NCBI GenBank assembly: GCA_022241475.1 | Contig: JAKOMT010000009.1 | Coordinates: 50,552 to 92,608, forward strand | Length of the DNA stretch: 42,057 bases | Reading direction: 5' to 3' | Source of the DNA: Microvirga sp. | Lineage (GTDB): Bacteria; Pseudomonadota; Alphaproteobacteria; Rhizobiales; Beijerinckiaceae | Part shown: one piece after another, positions 24,775-33,339 of the stretch | Layout: every line of letters starts with the position of its first letter | How positions within the stretch are numbered: the stretch's first letter is position 1 | Translations under genes and position numbers: made by a program | Notes under the pieces: model-generated | Seen by the model: only the letters and a program-made list of their open reading frames with translations | Databases searched by the model: none | What the model was told of the DNA's origin: nothing

Positions 24775-27146
24775 GGAGAACCCTCCCCCGCAAGGCGCCC
24801 GAGCGCGCGCAGCACGCGTTCGGGCGTGACCGGCGTGACGCTGATCGCCGCGCCGTGCGGCGCGAGCGCGTCGTTGACGGCGTTGAGGAATGCGGCGGCC
24901 GCCGCGCATGTCCCCGCCTCGCCCGCGCCCTTCGCGCCGATCACGGAGCCCGAGTAAGGCGTCTCGACATGGGCGATCTCGATGTCCGGCGTCTCCGCCG
25001 ACATGGGCAGCAGGTAATCGGCGAGCGAAGCGGAGAGGAACTCGCCGTTTTCGTCGTAGCGGCATTCCTCGAACATGGCGGCGCCCAGCCCCTGGATCAC
25101 CCCGCCGCGGATCTGCCCGTCCACGAGCAGCGGATTGACGATGCGTCCGCAATCCTCGACCACCCAGTGCTTCAGGCAGCGAACGACTCCCGTGCCCCCG
25201 TCGATCTCGACGAGGCTGGCCTGGACGCCGTTCGTCGGGATCCCGACGTCTCCCTCGCGGCGGTAGGAATGCGACACGGCGAGTTGCGCCTGCACGCCGT
25301 CGGGCAGCTCGTGGCCGCGAAAATGCACGATCTCTGCTATGCTCCGCAGGGTGGCGCGCTCGCGGCCGAAGCGATCGACGATCCGGCCGGCGGCGATGTC
25401 GAGCGCCTCGGGCTCGTCCTGCGTCAGCGCGGCGGCGACGTCGAGGATGGCGGCCCGCAGTTTGCGGGCGGCGCCCCAGGCGGCCTCCCCGCCGATCGCC
25501 GCGCCGCGCGAGGACCAGGCCCCACCGCCGTGAGGCGAACGCGCGGTGTCCCCCAGCGCGAGCTCGACGCTTTCCACGGAAACGCCGACGCCCTCCGCGA
25601 CGATCTGCGCGATCCCCTGCCCGATCCCCTGCCCGATCTCGGCGACGCTGGCGGCCGCCTTGATCGATCCGTCGGGCTCCAGCGCGAGCGTCACCGTATC
25701 GACCGCCGCGACCGGAACGCCCGCGCGGCCGTAGACCTCGGTCCCGCTTGCGGTCATCTCGACGAACGCAGCGAAGCCGAGGCCGACGATGAGGCCCTCG
25801 CCGCGCATCGAATCGATCCGCGCGCGCAGGGCCTCGTAATCGAGGAACGCGATCATCCTGTCGAGGCAGGCTTCGTGCGAGAGGTCGACGAGCCGCAGCC
25901 CCGCCGGATTGACGAGCGGCATGTCCTGCGGGCGCACGTAATTGGCGCGCCGGAAGGCGAGCGGATCGAGGCCGAGCTCCCGCGCGGCGCGGTCCACGAG
26001 CCTTTCCGTCACCGTGGAGGCGATCGGATGCCCCACGGCCCGGTACTGGCCCGTCATCGCCTTGTTCTGCAGAATGACGTCGGCGTGTGCGCGATAGGCC
26101 TCGAAGCGATAGGGCGCGCCCATGGCGCGCATCGCCATGACGGTCTCCATCGTGCTGGAGCGCGGATAGACCGAGTAGGCGCCGATCCCGTGCAGGTCGC
26201 GCACGTCGAAGGCCGTGATCCGCCCCTGCGCCGACACCGCCATGCGCGCGCGCACGACATGCTCGCGGGCGTGCACGTCGGACAACATGCTCTCGATCCG
26301 GTCGGCCGCGAAGAAGACGGGACGCCCGAGGATGCGCGCGGCGGCGCAGATCGCCACCTCCTCGGGATAGACGTGCATCTTGATCCCGAACCCGCCCCCG
26401 ACGTCCTCGGCGACGACGCGGACCCGCGCCATCGGCAGGTCGAGGAGATCCGCCAGATGGAACTGCATCTGGTGCGGGGTCTGGTGCGAAAGGCGCGCCT
26501 CCAGAGACTGCGTGGACGGATCGAATGTCGCGAGAATGGTGCGCGCCTCGAGCGGGACGCCCGTATGCCGCGAGAAGACGATCTCGTCCTCGACGACGAG
26601 CGCGGCCTCCGCGAAGGCGCGCTCCACGTCGCCGGACGCTGCGTCGAGGGACCAGGCGAGGTTCGTCCCCGTCTCCGGATGGGCGAGCGGCGCGCCCTGC
26701 TCCAGCCCCCGGCGGTAGTCGGCCATGGCCGGCAAGGGCTCGTACTCGACCTCGATCAGCTCGCAGGCGTCCTCAGCCAGAGCGCGGCTCGCCGCCACGA
26801 CGAGCGCCACCGGCTCCCCCTGAAACGCGACGCGTCCTTGCGCGAGCGGCCGCTGGACCGGCGAGACGAGGCCCGGAAACGCGGCCGAGACGGTGCGCCA
26901 CGGCTTGCAGACGGGAGCGAGGTCCTCCCAGAGCAGCACAGCCTCGACGCCGGGCGCCGCTCGCGCCGCCGCCGCGTCGATCCTCGCGATCCGCGCATGG
27001 GCGTGAGGGCTGCGCAGGAAGCAGGCGTGCAGCGCTCCGGCCGGGCGGATGTCGGCGGTGAAGCGCCCCCGTCCGGTGATGAGGCGGCGCGTCCGGGCGG
27101 CCGGCCGCGCGCGGCCGATCTCCCCGGACGCAAGGCGAACATTCAT
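24771..27146 (-). CDS. Xanthine-dehydrogenase-family molybdopterin-binding (large) subunit
   Basis: A 791-residue Mo hydroxylase catalytic subunit. The a/b hammerhead domain (RLITGRGRFTADIRPAGALH onwards) leads to the Mo-cofactor domains with GGGFG at 250-254 (EDVGGGFGIKMHVYPE), QYRAVGHP at 367-374, and the catalytic Glu E743 in GAKGAGEAG near the C-terminus. The loop at 367-374 differs from both the AYRCSFR of type I CO dehydrogenase and the YRGAGRPE-type loop of other members, so it is not a true CO dehydrogenase and the substrate is unknown. The start at 27146 overlaps the last base of the upstream ABC ATPase stop. Coupling to a HAAT importer suggests an imported N-heterocycle, purine-like or aromatic substrate. 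Confidence 0.92.
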   Translation of the reverse strand: MNVRLASGEIGRARPAARTRRLITGRGRFTADIRPAGALHACFLRSPHAHARIARIDAAAARAAPGVEAVLLWEDLAPVCKPWRTVSAAFPGLVSPVQRPLAQGRVAFQGEPVALVVAASRALAEDACELIEVEYEPLPAMADYRRGLEQGAPLAHPETGTNLAWSLDAASGDVERAFAEAALVVEDEIVFSRHTGVPLEARTILATFDPSTQSLEARLSHQTPHQMQFHLADLLDLPMARVRVVAEDVGGGFGIKMHVYPEEVAICAAARILGRPVFFAADRIESMLSDVHAREHVVRARMAVSAQGRITAFDVRDLHGIGAYSVYPRSSTMETVMAMRAMGAPYRFEAYRAHADVILQNKAMTGQYRAVGHPIASTVTERLVDRAARELGLDPLAFRRANYVRPQDMPLVNPAGLRLVDLSHEACLDRMIAFLDYEALRARIDSMRGEGLIVGLGFAAFVEMTASGTEVYGRAGVPVAAVDTVTLALEPDGSIKAAASVAEIGQGIGQGIAQIVAEGVGVSVESVELALGDTARSPHGGGAWSSRGAAIGGEAAWGAARKLRAAILDVAAALTQDEPEALDIAAGRIVDRFGRERATLRSIAEIVHFRGHELPDGVQAQLAVSHSYRREGDVGIPTNGVQASLVEIDGGTGVVRCLKHWVVEDCGRIVNPLLVDGQIRGGVIQGLGAAMFEECRYDENGEFLSASLADYLLPMSAETPDIEIAHVETPYSGSVIGAKGAGEAGTCAAAAAFLNAVNDALAPHGAAISVTPVTPERVLRALGRLAGEGSP

Positions 27147-27868
27147 CAGGCGAGCCCCATATAGGCTTCCCGAATGCGCGGATCGTTCGCCAGCGCGTCG
27201 GCCTCGCCCGAGGCCGTCACCCGTCCCCGGTCGACGACATAGGCGCGATCGGCGAGTTCGAGGGCGTTCATCACGTCCTGCTCAACGAGCAGGATCGCCA
27301 CGCCCTCGGAATTGATCTTACGCAGCTGGTCGGAGAGCAGGTCTACGATGCGCGGCGCGAGGCCGAGCGAGAGCTCGTCGATGAGGAGCAGGCGCGGCCT
27401 TGCCATCATGCCGCGCCCGATGGCGCACATCTGCTGCTCGCCGCCCGACAGGGTGCCGGCGTCCTGATTGCGCCGCTCCGCGAGAATCGGGAAGGAGGCG
27501 TAGACCTTTTCGAGGTCGGCCTCGATCTCCGCCTTGTCGTCGCGCAGATAGGCGCCCATCAGGAGGTTATCGCGAACGCTCATGGCCGAGAACAGCCGCC
27601 GGCCCTCCGGCACGTGGGCGACGCCCGCGCGCACGAAATCCGCCGGCGCCGCGGTCGACATGTCGACGCCGTGCACCGCCATGCTCCCGCCCCGCAGCGG
27701 CAAGAGGCCCGAGGCGCAGCGCATGAACGTCGATTTGCCGACGCCGTTCGAGCCGACGATGCAGACGATCTCGCCCGCCCGCACCTCGATGGACATGCCC
27801 CACAGCACCTGCACGTCGCCGTATCCGGCTTCGACGTCGCCGGCGAGGAGCGCGAGTTCGCCGCTCAT
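27146..27868 (-). CDS. livF: HAAT-type ABC transporter ATPase, LivF-like
   Basis: A 240-residue ATPase. Walker A is GSNGVGKST, the Q-loop region is VAHVPEGRRLFSAMSV (typical of LivF), the signature is LSGGEQQMCAIGRGMM and Walker B is LLLIDELSLGLAP with the switch region VAILLVEQDV. LivF-like proteins pair with LivG to power uptake of branched-chain amino acids, amides, urea or aromatic acids. It overlaps the LivG-like gene by 4 bases (ATGA) and is followed directly by the Mo hydroxylase gene, so importer and hydroxylase are one transcription unit. Confidence 0.92.
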   Translation of the reverse strand: MSGELALLAGDVEAGYGDVQVLWGMSIEVRAGEIVCIVGSNGVGKSTFMRCASGLLPLRGGSMAVHGVDMSTAAPADFVRAGVAHVPEGRRLFSAMSVRDNLLMGAYLRDDKAEIEADLEKVYASFPILAERRNQDAGTLSGGEQQMCAIGRGMMARPRLLLIDELSLGLAPRIVDLLSDQLRKINSEGVAILLVEQDVMNALELADRAYVVDRGRVTASGEADALANDPRIREAYMGLA

Positions 27869-28614
27869 GATGCGCCTCCGTAGCGGGCTGCGTATTTCGC
27901 ACCGAGATAGGCCTCGACGACCGCCGGGTCACGCAGGACGGCGCCGGGTTCGCCCTCCGCGATGAGCTGGCCGTGATGCAGCACGACGATGCGGTTCGAG
28001 ACGCTGATCACGACCTTGAGCAGATGCTCGATCAGCACGATCGCGACGCCGCTCTCGGCGACCTTGCGGATCATGGCGAGCGCGTCGTCCACCTCCGACT
28101 GGTTGAGCCCGGCGTTGACCTCGTCGAGCATCAGGATGCGCGGCTTCATCGCCAGCCCCTTGGCGAATTCGAGCCGCTTGCGCTGCGCGAGCGTCAGCGA
28201 GAGCGCAGGCTTGTCGGCGACGGCGCCGAGCCCGGTGAAGCGCAGGTGCTCCATCGCCTCGCGCGAGGCCTCGGCGAGGCTCGACGCCTGTCCGGCGAAG
28301 AGCGCGCCGGCGGCGACGTTCTCGAGCACCGTCATCTTCGGGAAGGGCTGGACGATCTGGAACGTCCGCGAGAGGCCGAGCCGCGCGATCTGGTGCGGCT
28401 TGAGCTTCGTGACGTCGCGCCCGTCATAGATCACGCGGCCGGCGGTCGCGGGATGCACGCCGGTGATCACGTTGATTAGCGTCGTCTTGCCCGCGCCGTT
28501 GGGGCCGATGAGGCCGACGATCTCGCCGGCCTCCACGTCGAAGCTGACGCCGTCCACCGCGCGCAATCCGCCGAAGGCGCGCGAGACGTTATCGAGGGAG
28601 AGGAGCGCGCTCAT
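27865..28614 (-). CDS. livG: HAAT-type ABC transporter ATPase, LivG-like
   Basis: A 249-residue ATPase. Walker A is GPNGAGKTT, followed by the LivG-type [19 protein letters not shown] region. The signature segment reads [19 protein letters not shown] instead of LSGGQ, a variant common in HAAT LivG proteins, and Walker B is [20 protein letters not shown]. The switch His is in [10 protein letters not shown]. The LivG-specific C-terminus ([18 protein letters not shown]) is intact. Start and stop codons overlap with the flanking liv genes. Confidence 0.92.
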   Translation of the reverse strand: MSALLSLDNVSRAFGGLRAVDGVSFDVEAGEIVGLIGPNGAGKTTLINVITGVHPATAGRVIYDGRDVTKLKPHQIARLGLSRTFQIVQPFPKMTVLENVAAGALFAGQASSLAEASREAMEHLRFTGLGAVADKPALSLTLAQRKRLEFAKGLAMKPRILMLDEVNAGLNQSEVDDALAMIRKVAESGVAIVLIEHLLKVVISVSNRIVVLHHGQLIAEGEPGAVLRDPAVVEAYLGAKYAARYGGAS

Positions 28615-29552
28615 CGCTTTTCCCCTCCCGCGCGCCGCCGCAGCCCGAGCTTCTCGCGGGTCAGCGAGAGCACGCCGTTGGGCAGGAAGAGCACGAGCGC
28701 GACGATGATGATCCCGAGCGCCGCCGCGTGCACCGTGAGGAAGGTGCGCCAGACGAACTCCTCGAAGGTCAGGAGCAGGAAGGCGCCGATCGCGGGGCCG
28801 AAGATCGTGCCGAGGCCGCCGAGCAGCACCATCACGAGCGGCTTCACCGAGAGCAGCACGTCGAACACGTCCGGCGGCTCGATGTAATGCACCCAGGAGG
28901 CGTAGATCGCGCCCGCGATCCCGGCGAAGACCGCCGAGAAGCCGAAGCCGACCGTCTTGTAGAGATAGGCGTTGACGCCCAGGATGTTGGCCGCGTCCTC
29001 GTTCTGCTGGATGCAGCGCAGCCCGAAGCCGAGCTTGCTCTTGTGCACCACGATGGCGCAGGCCATGCAGGCGAAGGCGAGGACCAGCATCGAGTAGTAG
29101 AAGAATATCGCGTGCTCGGCGACGCTCATGCGCATGATCGGCAGGTTGAGCCCCATGCCGCCGCCCGTGAGGTCGGGCGTCGTGTTGACGATTTCGCGCA
29201 GCACCTCGACGGTGACGAGGCTCGCGATCGCGAAGTAATGGCCGCGCAGGTGCAGGATCGCGCCGCCGACGAGGGCGGAGAAGATCACCGCCGCGACGCC
29301 GCCCGCGGCCCAGCTCACGAAGATCGGAACGCCCATCCCCTGCAGGACGGCGGAGGCGTAGGCGCCGAGACCGAAGAAGCCGGCGGTGGCGAAGGACGGG
29401 TAGCCCGCGAGGCCTCCGATGAAGTTCCAGGATTGCGCGAGCACCACGTACATCGCCGCCATGGTGGCCAGACGCATGAGGTAGTTGTCGCCGAGCAGCG
29501 GCAAGAGGGCGAGCGCGCCCGTCCCGGCCAGAAGTATGAGCCAGTTCTTCAT
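28611..29552 (-). CDS. livM: HAAT-type ABC permease, LivM-like
   Basis: A 313-residue inner-membrane permease beginning [20 protein letters not shown]. The LivM hallmark [20 protein letters not shown] is at about residues 40-60, followed by [12 protein letters not shown], and the cytoplasmic coupling segment is [20 protein letters not shown]. It ends with [19 protein letters not shown], typical of the family. Nine or ten hydrophobic segments are visible. The start is the ATG at 29552, overlapping the LivH-like stop; the longer upstream frame is a shadow of that gene. Confidence 0.9.
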   Translation of the reverse strand: MKNWLILLAGTGALALLPLLGDNYLMRLATMAAMYVVLAQSWNFIGGLAGYPSFATAGFFGLGAYASAVLQGMGVPIFVSWAAGGVAAVIFSALVGGAILHLRGHYFAIASLVTVEVLREIVNTTPDLTGGGMGLNLPIMRMSVAEHAIFFYYSMLVLAFACMACAIVVHKSKLGFGLRCIQQNEDAANILGVNAYLYKTVGFGFSAVFAGIAGAIYASWVHYIEPPDVFDVLLSVKPLVMVLLGGLGTIFGPAIGAFLLLTFEEFVWRTFLTVHAAALGIIIVALVLFLPNGVLSLTREKLGLRRRAGGEKR

Positions 29553-30415
29553 TCGTAGCCCTTCTTTCCGAGAATGCCGCCGGGGCGAACGAACAGGAGC
29601 AGGAGCAGCAGGCCGAAGGAGAGCGTGAGCGCGTGCTCGGGCCCGAACCAGAAGGCGCCGAAGGCTTCCACCACGCCGAGCGCGACGCCTCCGACCATGG
29701 CGCCGGGGACGCTGCCGAGGCCGCCGATCACGCAGACGATGAACGCCTTGCCGAGGAACAGCGGCGCGTTGATGGGAGAGATCGGGTAGACGATCGAGAG
29801 CAGCGCGCCGGCGGCGCCGGCCATCAGCGCGCCGATGCCGAAGGTCACCGCGTTGATCCGCGCGACCGGCACGCCCATCAGGGCCGCCGCCTCGCGATCC
29901 ATGCGCACCGCCACGATGGCGCGCCCGATCTTGCTGTCGCGCAGGGTGCGCCAAAGCAGGGCCGTGAGCAGGAAGGCGAGCACCATGGCCGCCACGCGGT
30001 CGCCGGGCAGGAAGACGGGGCCGAGGATGATCGAGGGCAGCGGGTTCGTCAGGTTGACCTGGCGGTAATCGGCGGTGAACGCGACGAGCATCGCGTTGTT
30101 GAGTATCAGATCCAGGCCGAAGGTCAGCGTCAGCGTGATCAGCACCGGCGCGGCGATGACCCGGTTCACGAGCCCGGCCTGGATCGCGTGCCCGATCACG
30201 TAGAGAATCGCGCCGGCGATGGCGACGGAGAAGAACGGGTGGATCCCGAACTGCGCGTAGGCGTACCACGCGATGTAGGAGCCCAGCACGACGAAGGTGC
30301 CGTGGAGGATGTTGATGACGTTCAACACGCCCCAGACCAGCGAGAAGCCCACGGCGATGCAGGCGTAGAGGCCGCCGAGGATCAGGCCGTTCGCCAGAAC
30401 CTGAAGATAGATCAT
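29549..30415 (-). CDS. livH: HAAT-type ABC permease, LivH-like
   Basis: A 288-residue inner-membrane permease. It starts MIYLQVLANGLILGGLYACI, the classical LivH N-terminus (GLxxGxxYALxA), then FSLVWGVLNVINILHGTFVVLG, and carries the coupling segment AIVAVRMDREAAALMGVPVA and the FIVCVIGGLGSVPGAMVGG motif. It ends [14 protein letters not shown]. Upstream in-frame codons (a GTG at 30424) are less likely. It is the second gene of the importer unit, separated from the binding protein gene by 94 bp containing a strong hairpin. Confidence 0.9.
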   Translation of the reverse strand: MIYLQVLANGLILGGLYACIAVGFSLVWGVLNVINILHGTFVVLGSYIAWYAYAQFGIHPFFSVAIAGAILYVIGHAIQAGLVNRVIAAPVLITLTLTFGLDLILNNAMLVAFTADYRQVNLTNPLPSIILGPVFLPGDRVAAMVLAFLLTALLWRTLRDSKIGRAIVAVRMDREAAALMGVPVARINAVTFGIGALMAGAAGALLSIVYPISPINAPLFLGKAFIVCVIGGLGSVPGAMVGGVALGVVEAFGAFWFGPEHALTLSFGLLLLLLFVRPGGILGKKGYE

Positions 30416-30462
30416 TGGACGCACCGATAGCGTTGTCCGCCGCGGCAGGCGGATCCGGGTGG

Positions 30463-30491
30463 GGCGGCGCGGCCCGAAGAGCCGCGCCGCC
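30463..30491 (-). terminator. Strong intercistronic hairpin between binding protein and permease genes
   Basis: GGCGGCGCGGC and GCCGCGCCGCC form an 11-bp perfect GC-only stem with a 7-nt loop, 19 bp after the binding protein stop on the minus strand. There is no T-run, so it is more likely a stability or attenuation element. It would favour the binding protein over downstream genes, as is common in ABC importer operons. Confidence 0.6.
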
Positions 30492-30509
30492 GGCTTTGGC
30501 GGTGTCTCG

Positions 30510-31703
30510 TCAGTCGCGGAAGATGAAGTCCGCCTGCTTGATCGCCTCGGGGAACACGACCGTCGGACGCCCGTCCTGGATCTGGAACACCGGCGGCTCG
30601 AGCGACGTGATCTGTCCGGTCTCGCCGAAGCGGATCTGGCCGTAGAAGGTCTCGACGTCGAGGGAGGCGAGCGTGTCGCGCACGGCCTCGGGCTCGATCG
30701 AGCCGGCCTTTTCGATGGCGATCTGGAGGATCGCGCCGGCCGCGGCGGCGGAGGCCTCGGCGTAATCCGCCTCGCCGCCGTAGCGGGTTTCCCAGGCCGC
30801 GTTGAAGTTCTCGGTCGAGCCGAAGATGTCCTCGCCCTGATAGCGCACGGCCGGGTGCCACCAGGCCGCGCTCGACACGTTCTCAGCGAGCGGGCCGCCC
30901 GCCTCGATGAACTCGCGATAGGCCGGGCCCGCGATCATCGTGATGACGGCGGGATCGACGCCCTGATCCGCCAGCTGACGGCGGATGAGGATCAGATCGT
31001 TGATGTAGCCCGTGGCGAAGACCCAGTCGGGCTGGGCGGCGCGCATCTGCGTGACGGCGGCCGAGTGGTCCATCGTGCCGATGGCGTAGCGCTCGAAGCT
31101 CACCACCTCGAGCCCGCGCGCCAGCGCCGACTTCTCCATCTCCTGCCCGATGGCGAGCGGGAACAGATCGTTGCGGGCGAGGATCGCGACGCGCTTCACG
31201 TCCGGATTGGCGGAGGTCACGATGTCGGCGAGCGGCTCGGTGAGCGTATCGTTGGGCGTGAAGGTGCCGAAGAGATACTTGTAGCCCTGGTCGTACACTT
31301 CCGCGGAGGACGCCGTGGCGGCGACCGTCGGGATGCCGTAGCGCTCGGAGACGCTGCTCGCCGCCTTGGCCGCGCCCGACTCGAAGGGCGAGAACAGGAA
31401 GTTGACGCGATCCTCGGTGATGAGGCGTTCCGCCGTCTGCACCGCGCGGGGCGTGTTCGACGCGTAATCGACATAGACGATCTCGACCCGATAGGTCTTG
31501 TCGCCCGCGGTGATCCCCCCCGCCGCGTTGACCGTCTCGGCCCAGAGATCGTACCCGCGCTGCTGCTTGACGCCCTCGGGCGAAAGCGGCCCCGTCAAAG
31601 GCAAGGGCGCGCCGATGCGGACGACGTCCTGCGCGGCGGCGCCGCCCGCTCCGAAAGCGAGCAGCGAAGCGACGAGCGCGGCTGATAAAGCGTTCTGTTT
31701 CAT
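30510..31703 (-). CDS. HAAT-type substrate-binding protein, LivK-like
   Basis: A 397-residue periplasmic binding protein. The signal peptide is MKQNALSAALVASLLAFGAG with cleavage near AAA-Q. The mature chain opens VVRIGAPLPLTGPLSPEGVK, the type I periplasmic-binding-fold signature. Later motifs include ERLITEDRVNFLFSPFESGA, IPTVAATASSAEVYDQGYKY and AGAILQIAIEKAGS. It is the first gene of the liv-like/Mo-hydroxylase operon, has GGGGAG upstream, and is divergent from a LysR regulator. Relatives bind branched-chain amino acids, amides, urea or aromatic carboxylates; the ligand here is probably the hydroxylase substrate. Confidence 0.92.
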   Translation of the reverse strand: MKQNALSAALVASLLAFGAGGAAAQDVVRIGAPLPLTGPLSPEGVKQQRGYDLWAETVNAAGGITAGDKTYRVEIVYVDYASNTPRAVQTAERLITEDRVNFLFSPFESGAAKAASSVSERYGIPTVAATASSAEVYDQGYKYLFGTFTPNDTLTEPLADIVTSANPDVKRVAILARNDLFPLAIGQEMEKSALARGLEVVSFERYAIGTMDHSAAVTQMRAAQPDWVFATGYINDLILIRRQLADQGVDPAVITMIAGPAYREFIEAGGPLAENVSSAAWWHPAVRYQGEDIFGSTENFNAAWETRYGGEADYAEASAAAAGAILQIAIEKAGSIEPEAVRDTLASLDVETFYGQIRFGETGQITSLEPPVFQIQDGRPTVVFPEAIKQADFIFRD

Positions 31704-31913
31704 GGTCCTGTTCTCCCCTCTTTGCAGGCGAGTATGGAGAAGGAGCCTATTGCCACAAGTTCAAAAAACTGATCGTATCGTTCTGATATCGGCAACGCAC
31801 AAGCAAATCCTGCGTTCTTGCCTCATGATCGACCAAGCAGCCCGAATTATGGGCGCGGCGTCGCCTGTAACGCGCGCAGTATCGGCAGGCCGAACGCGCA
31901 TCGGAGAACCGCC
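31704..31913. promoter_or_regulatory. Divergent control region between livK-like gene and lysR-family gene
   Basis: This 210-bp region carries both divergent promoters. TTGTGG, a 16-bp spacer and CATACT read on the minus strand is a weak promoter candidate for the binding protein gene. A LysR-type box lies at 31776-31788. Confidence 0.45.
31776..31788. promoter_or_regulatory. Candidate LysR-type binding site (T-N11-A)
   Basis: TATCGTTCTGATA has the T-N11-A form with TATC/GATA arms. It sits between the divergent binding protein and LysR genes, 73 bp upstream of the former, as expected for the regulator's recognition site. Confidence 0.5.
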
Positions 31914-32810
31914 ATGGCTTCCCAACAGTTGCGTTACTTTCTTGAAGTCGCGCAAAGCGGGTCCGTCCGGCTCGCCGGAGAGCATCTCAACGTCGCCGCC
32001 TCGGCTCTCAGCCGCCAGATCCAGAATCTGGAGCTCGAAATCGGAATGCCGCTCTTCGAACGCAGGCCGCGCGGCATGGTCCTGACGCCGGCCGGGGAGA
32101 TCTACGCCCGCTACGCCCACGCGTTGACGCTCGAGAAGGACCGCGTCGTCTCCGAGATCGAGGAGTTGCGCGGTCTCAAGCGCGGCCTCGTGCGCATCCA
32201 TTCCGTAGAGGGGGTGATCTCGGACGTCGTGACGGAATCGATCGCCCGTTTCCGCGCGCGCCATCCGGGCGTGCGCTTCAAGCTCGTGGCGTCCGGCACG
32301 GACGACGTGGTCGCCGCAGTCCGCGAGGGGCTCGCCGACGTCGGCGTGTCCTTCAACGCCCAGCCCGACCCGATGGTGCATTGCGTGCGCCGCTTCGACG
32401 ATCCCGTCGAAGCCGTGGTGCGTCCGGGCCACGAACTCGCCGGCCGGGCGCGCGTCTCCCTCGTTGAGCTGGCGCGGTTTCCGGTCGCGCTGCCAGAGGC
32501 GGGTTTCGGCATCCGCCGTCTCGTGGACGAGGCCTGCCGCCGCCTCGGTATGTCGCTCACGCCGATGCTGGAGACGAATTCGATAGAAGCGCTGCGCGGC
32601 TTCGCGCGCACCGGGGCGGGCGTGTCGATCCTGCCGCGCACCTCCTGCCGCCGAGAGCTCAAGGCGGGGGCCATCGCGACGATCTCGTTCGCCGACGAGG
32701 CGCTGCGCCACGCAACGATGGACCTGAGCGTCCTCGCTGGAAGACGCCTTCCTCCCGCGACAGCCGCCTTCCTGACGGAACTCGAGCAAAGTCTGGCGGC
32801 CAACGCATGA
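31914..32810 (+). CDS. LysR-family transcriptional regulator
   Basis: A 298-residue regulator. The N-terminal winged helix-turn-helix begins MASQQLRYFLEVAQSGSVRL, with the recognition helix in NVAASALSRQIQNLELEIGM, and MVLTPAGEIYARYAHAL completes the domain. The effector domain covers about 90-295. The start at 31914 has GGAG nine bases upstream. It is divergent from the liv-like/Mo-hydroxylase operon and is its likely regulator. A T-N11-A box lies in the shared intergenic region. It is convergent with the thioesterase gene, only 12 bp away, with no visible terminator between. Confidence 0.9.
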   Translation: MASQQLRYFLEVAQSGSVRLAGEHLNVAASALSRQIQNLELEIGMPLFERRPRGMVLTPAGEIYARYAHALTLEKDRVVSEIEELRGLKRGLVRIHSVEGVISDVVTESIARFRARHPGVRFKLVASGTDDVVAAVREGLADVGVSFNAQPDPMVHCVRRFDDPVEAVVRPGHELAGRARVSLVELARFPVALPEAGFGIRRLVDEACRRLGMSLTPMLETNSIEALRGFARTGAGVSILPRTSCRRELKAGAIATISFADEALRHATMDLSVLAGRRLPPATAAFLTELEQSLAANA

Positions 32811-32822
32811 TGAACCGGGCCC

Positions 32823-33290
32823 TCAGCCGCGCGCGGGGACGCCTTCGATCGCGTCGCTTCCCGTGCGATAGCGATGCACGCTGGTTCCAGTGGCGACGAC
32901 GAGGCCGCCCTCGGTCTGCACGGTCGTCGCCGAGAAATAGACTTGTCGGCCGCCCTTCGTGCGACGCCCTTCGACGATCAGCGTTCCGGTCTCGCTCTGC
33001 GCAAGGTAGTTGCACGTCAGGGACAGGGTCATTCCGTAGCGACGGTTCCCGGGGACCGAGCAATACAGGCCGCAGAACGAACCGGCATGGTCGATGAGCG
33101 CCGAAATCAGGCCGCCGTGAACGACGCCGGCCCGGTTGAGATGGTGGGGCCGCAGTGTCAGCCTGATCCGCGCGAATCCGTCCCGCCATTCCTCCAGCTC
33201 CGTTCCAAGATAGCCGAGGAACGGGCTTTCGCTGTAGTGCGTGTCGGCATCGACGTCGCTGTTCATTCGATTGCTGATCTGATTAGCCAT
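32823..33290 (-). CDS. Hotdog-fold thioesterase (PaaI family)
   Basis: A 155-residue soluble protein. The hotdog signature LNRAGVVHGGLISALIDHAG (51-70) includes the HGG turn (58-60) and D67, the residues expected at the acyl-CoA thioester site. VQTEGGLVVATGTSVHRYR closes the sheet. A start at 33266 is also possible. It is the last gene of the TTT/CoA-ligase-like cluster on the minus strand, 49 bp after the broken hydroxy-acid oxidase gene. The role is probably hydrolysis of an acyl-CoA made by the CoA-transferase pathway, or housekeeping release of trapped CoA. Confidence 0.82.
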   Translation of the reverse strand: MANQISNRMNSDVDADTHYSESPFLGYLGTELEEWRDGFARIRLTLRPHHLNRAGVVHGGLISALIDHAGSFCGLYCSVPGNRRYGMTLSLTCNYLAQSETGTLIVEGRRTKGGRQVYFSATTVQTEGGLVVATGTSVHRYRTGSDAIEGVPARG

Positions 33291-33339
33291 AGGACGGTCC
33301 TCGCATTTGAAACGGTGCGCCCAACGCCGCCTGACCGGC

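Noticed and set aside
24771..27146. Aerobic CO dehydrogenase large subunit
   Set aside because: The Cys-containing AYRCSFR loop needed for the Cu-Mo site is absent.
24855..27164. 769-codon plus-strand open frame
   Set aside because: It is antisense to the Mo hydroxylase large subunit; its translation is rich in Arg, His, Asp and Gly with no domain, as expected for the complement of high-GC coding DNA.
27146..27868. LivF-like Walker B reads DEL where DEP is common
   Set aside because: DEL is, to my knowledge, seen in many LivF-type ATPases and the catalytic Asp-Glu pair is intact, so it is not evidence of inactivation.
27865..28614. LivG-like protein lacks a canonical LSGGQ signature
   Set aside because: [14 protein letters not shown] signatures are a known variant in HAAT LivG proteins.
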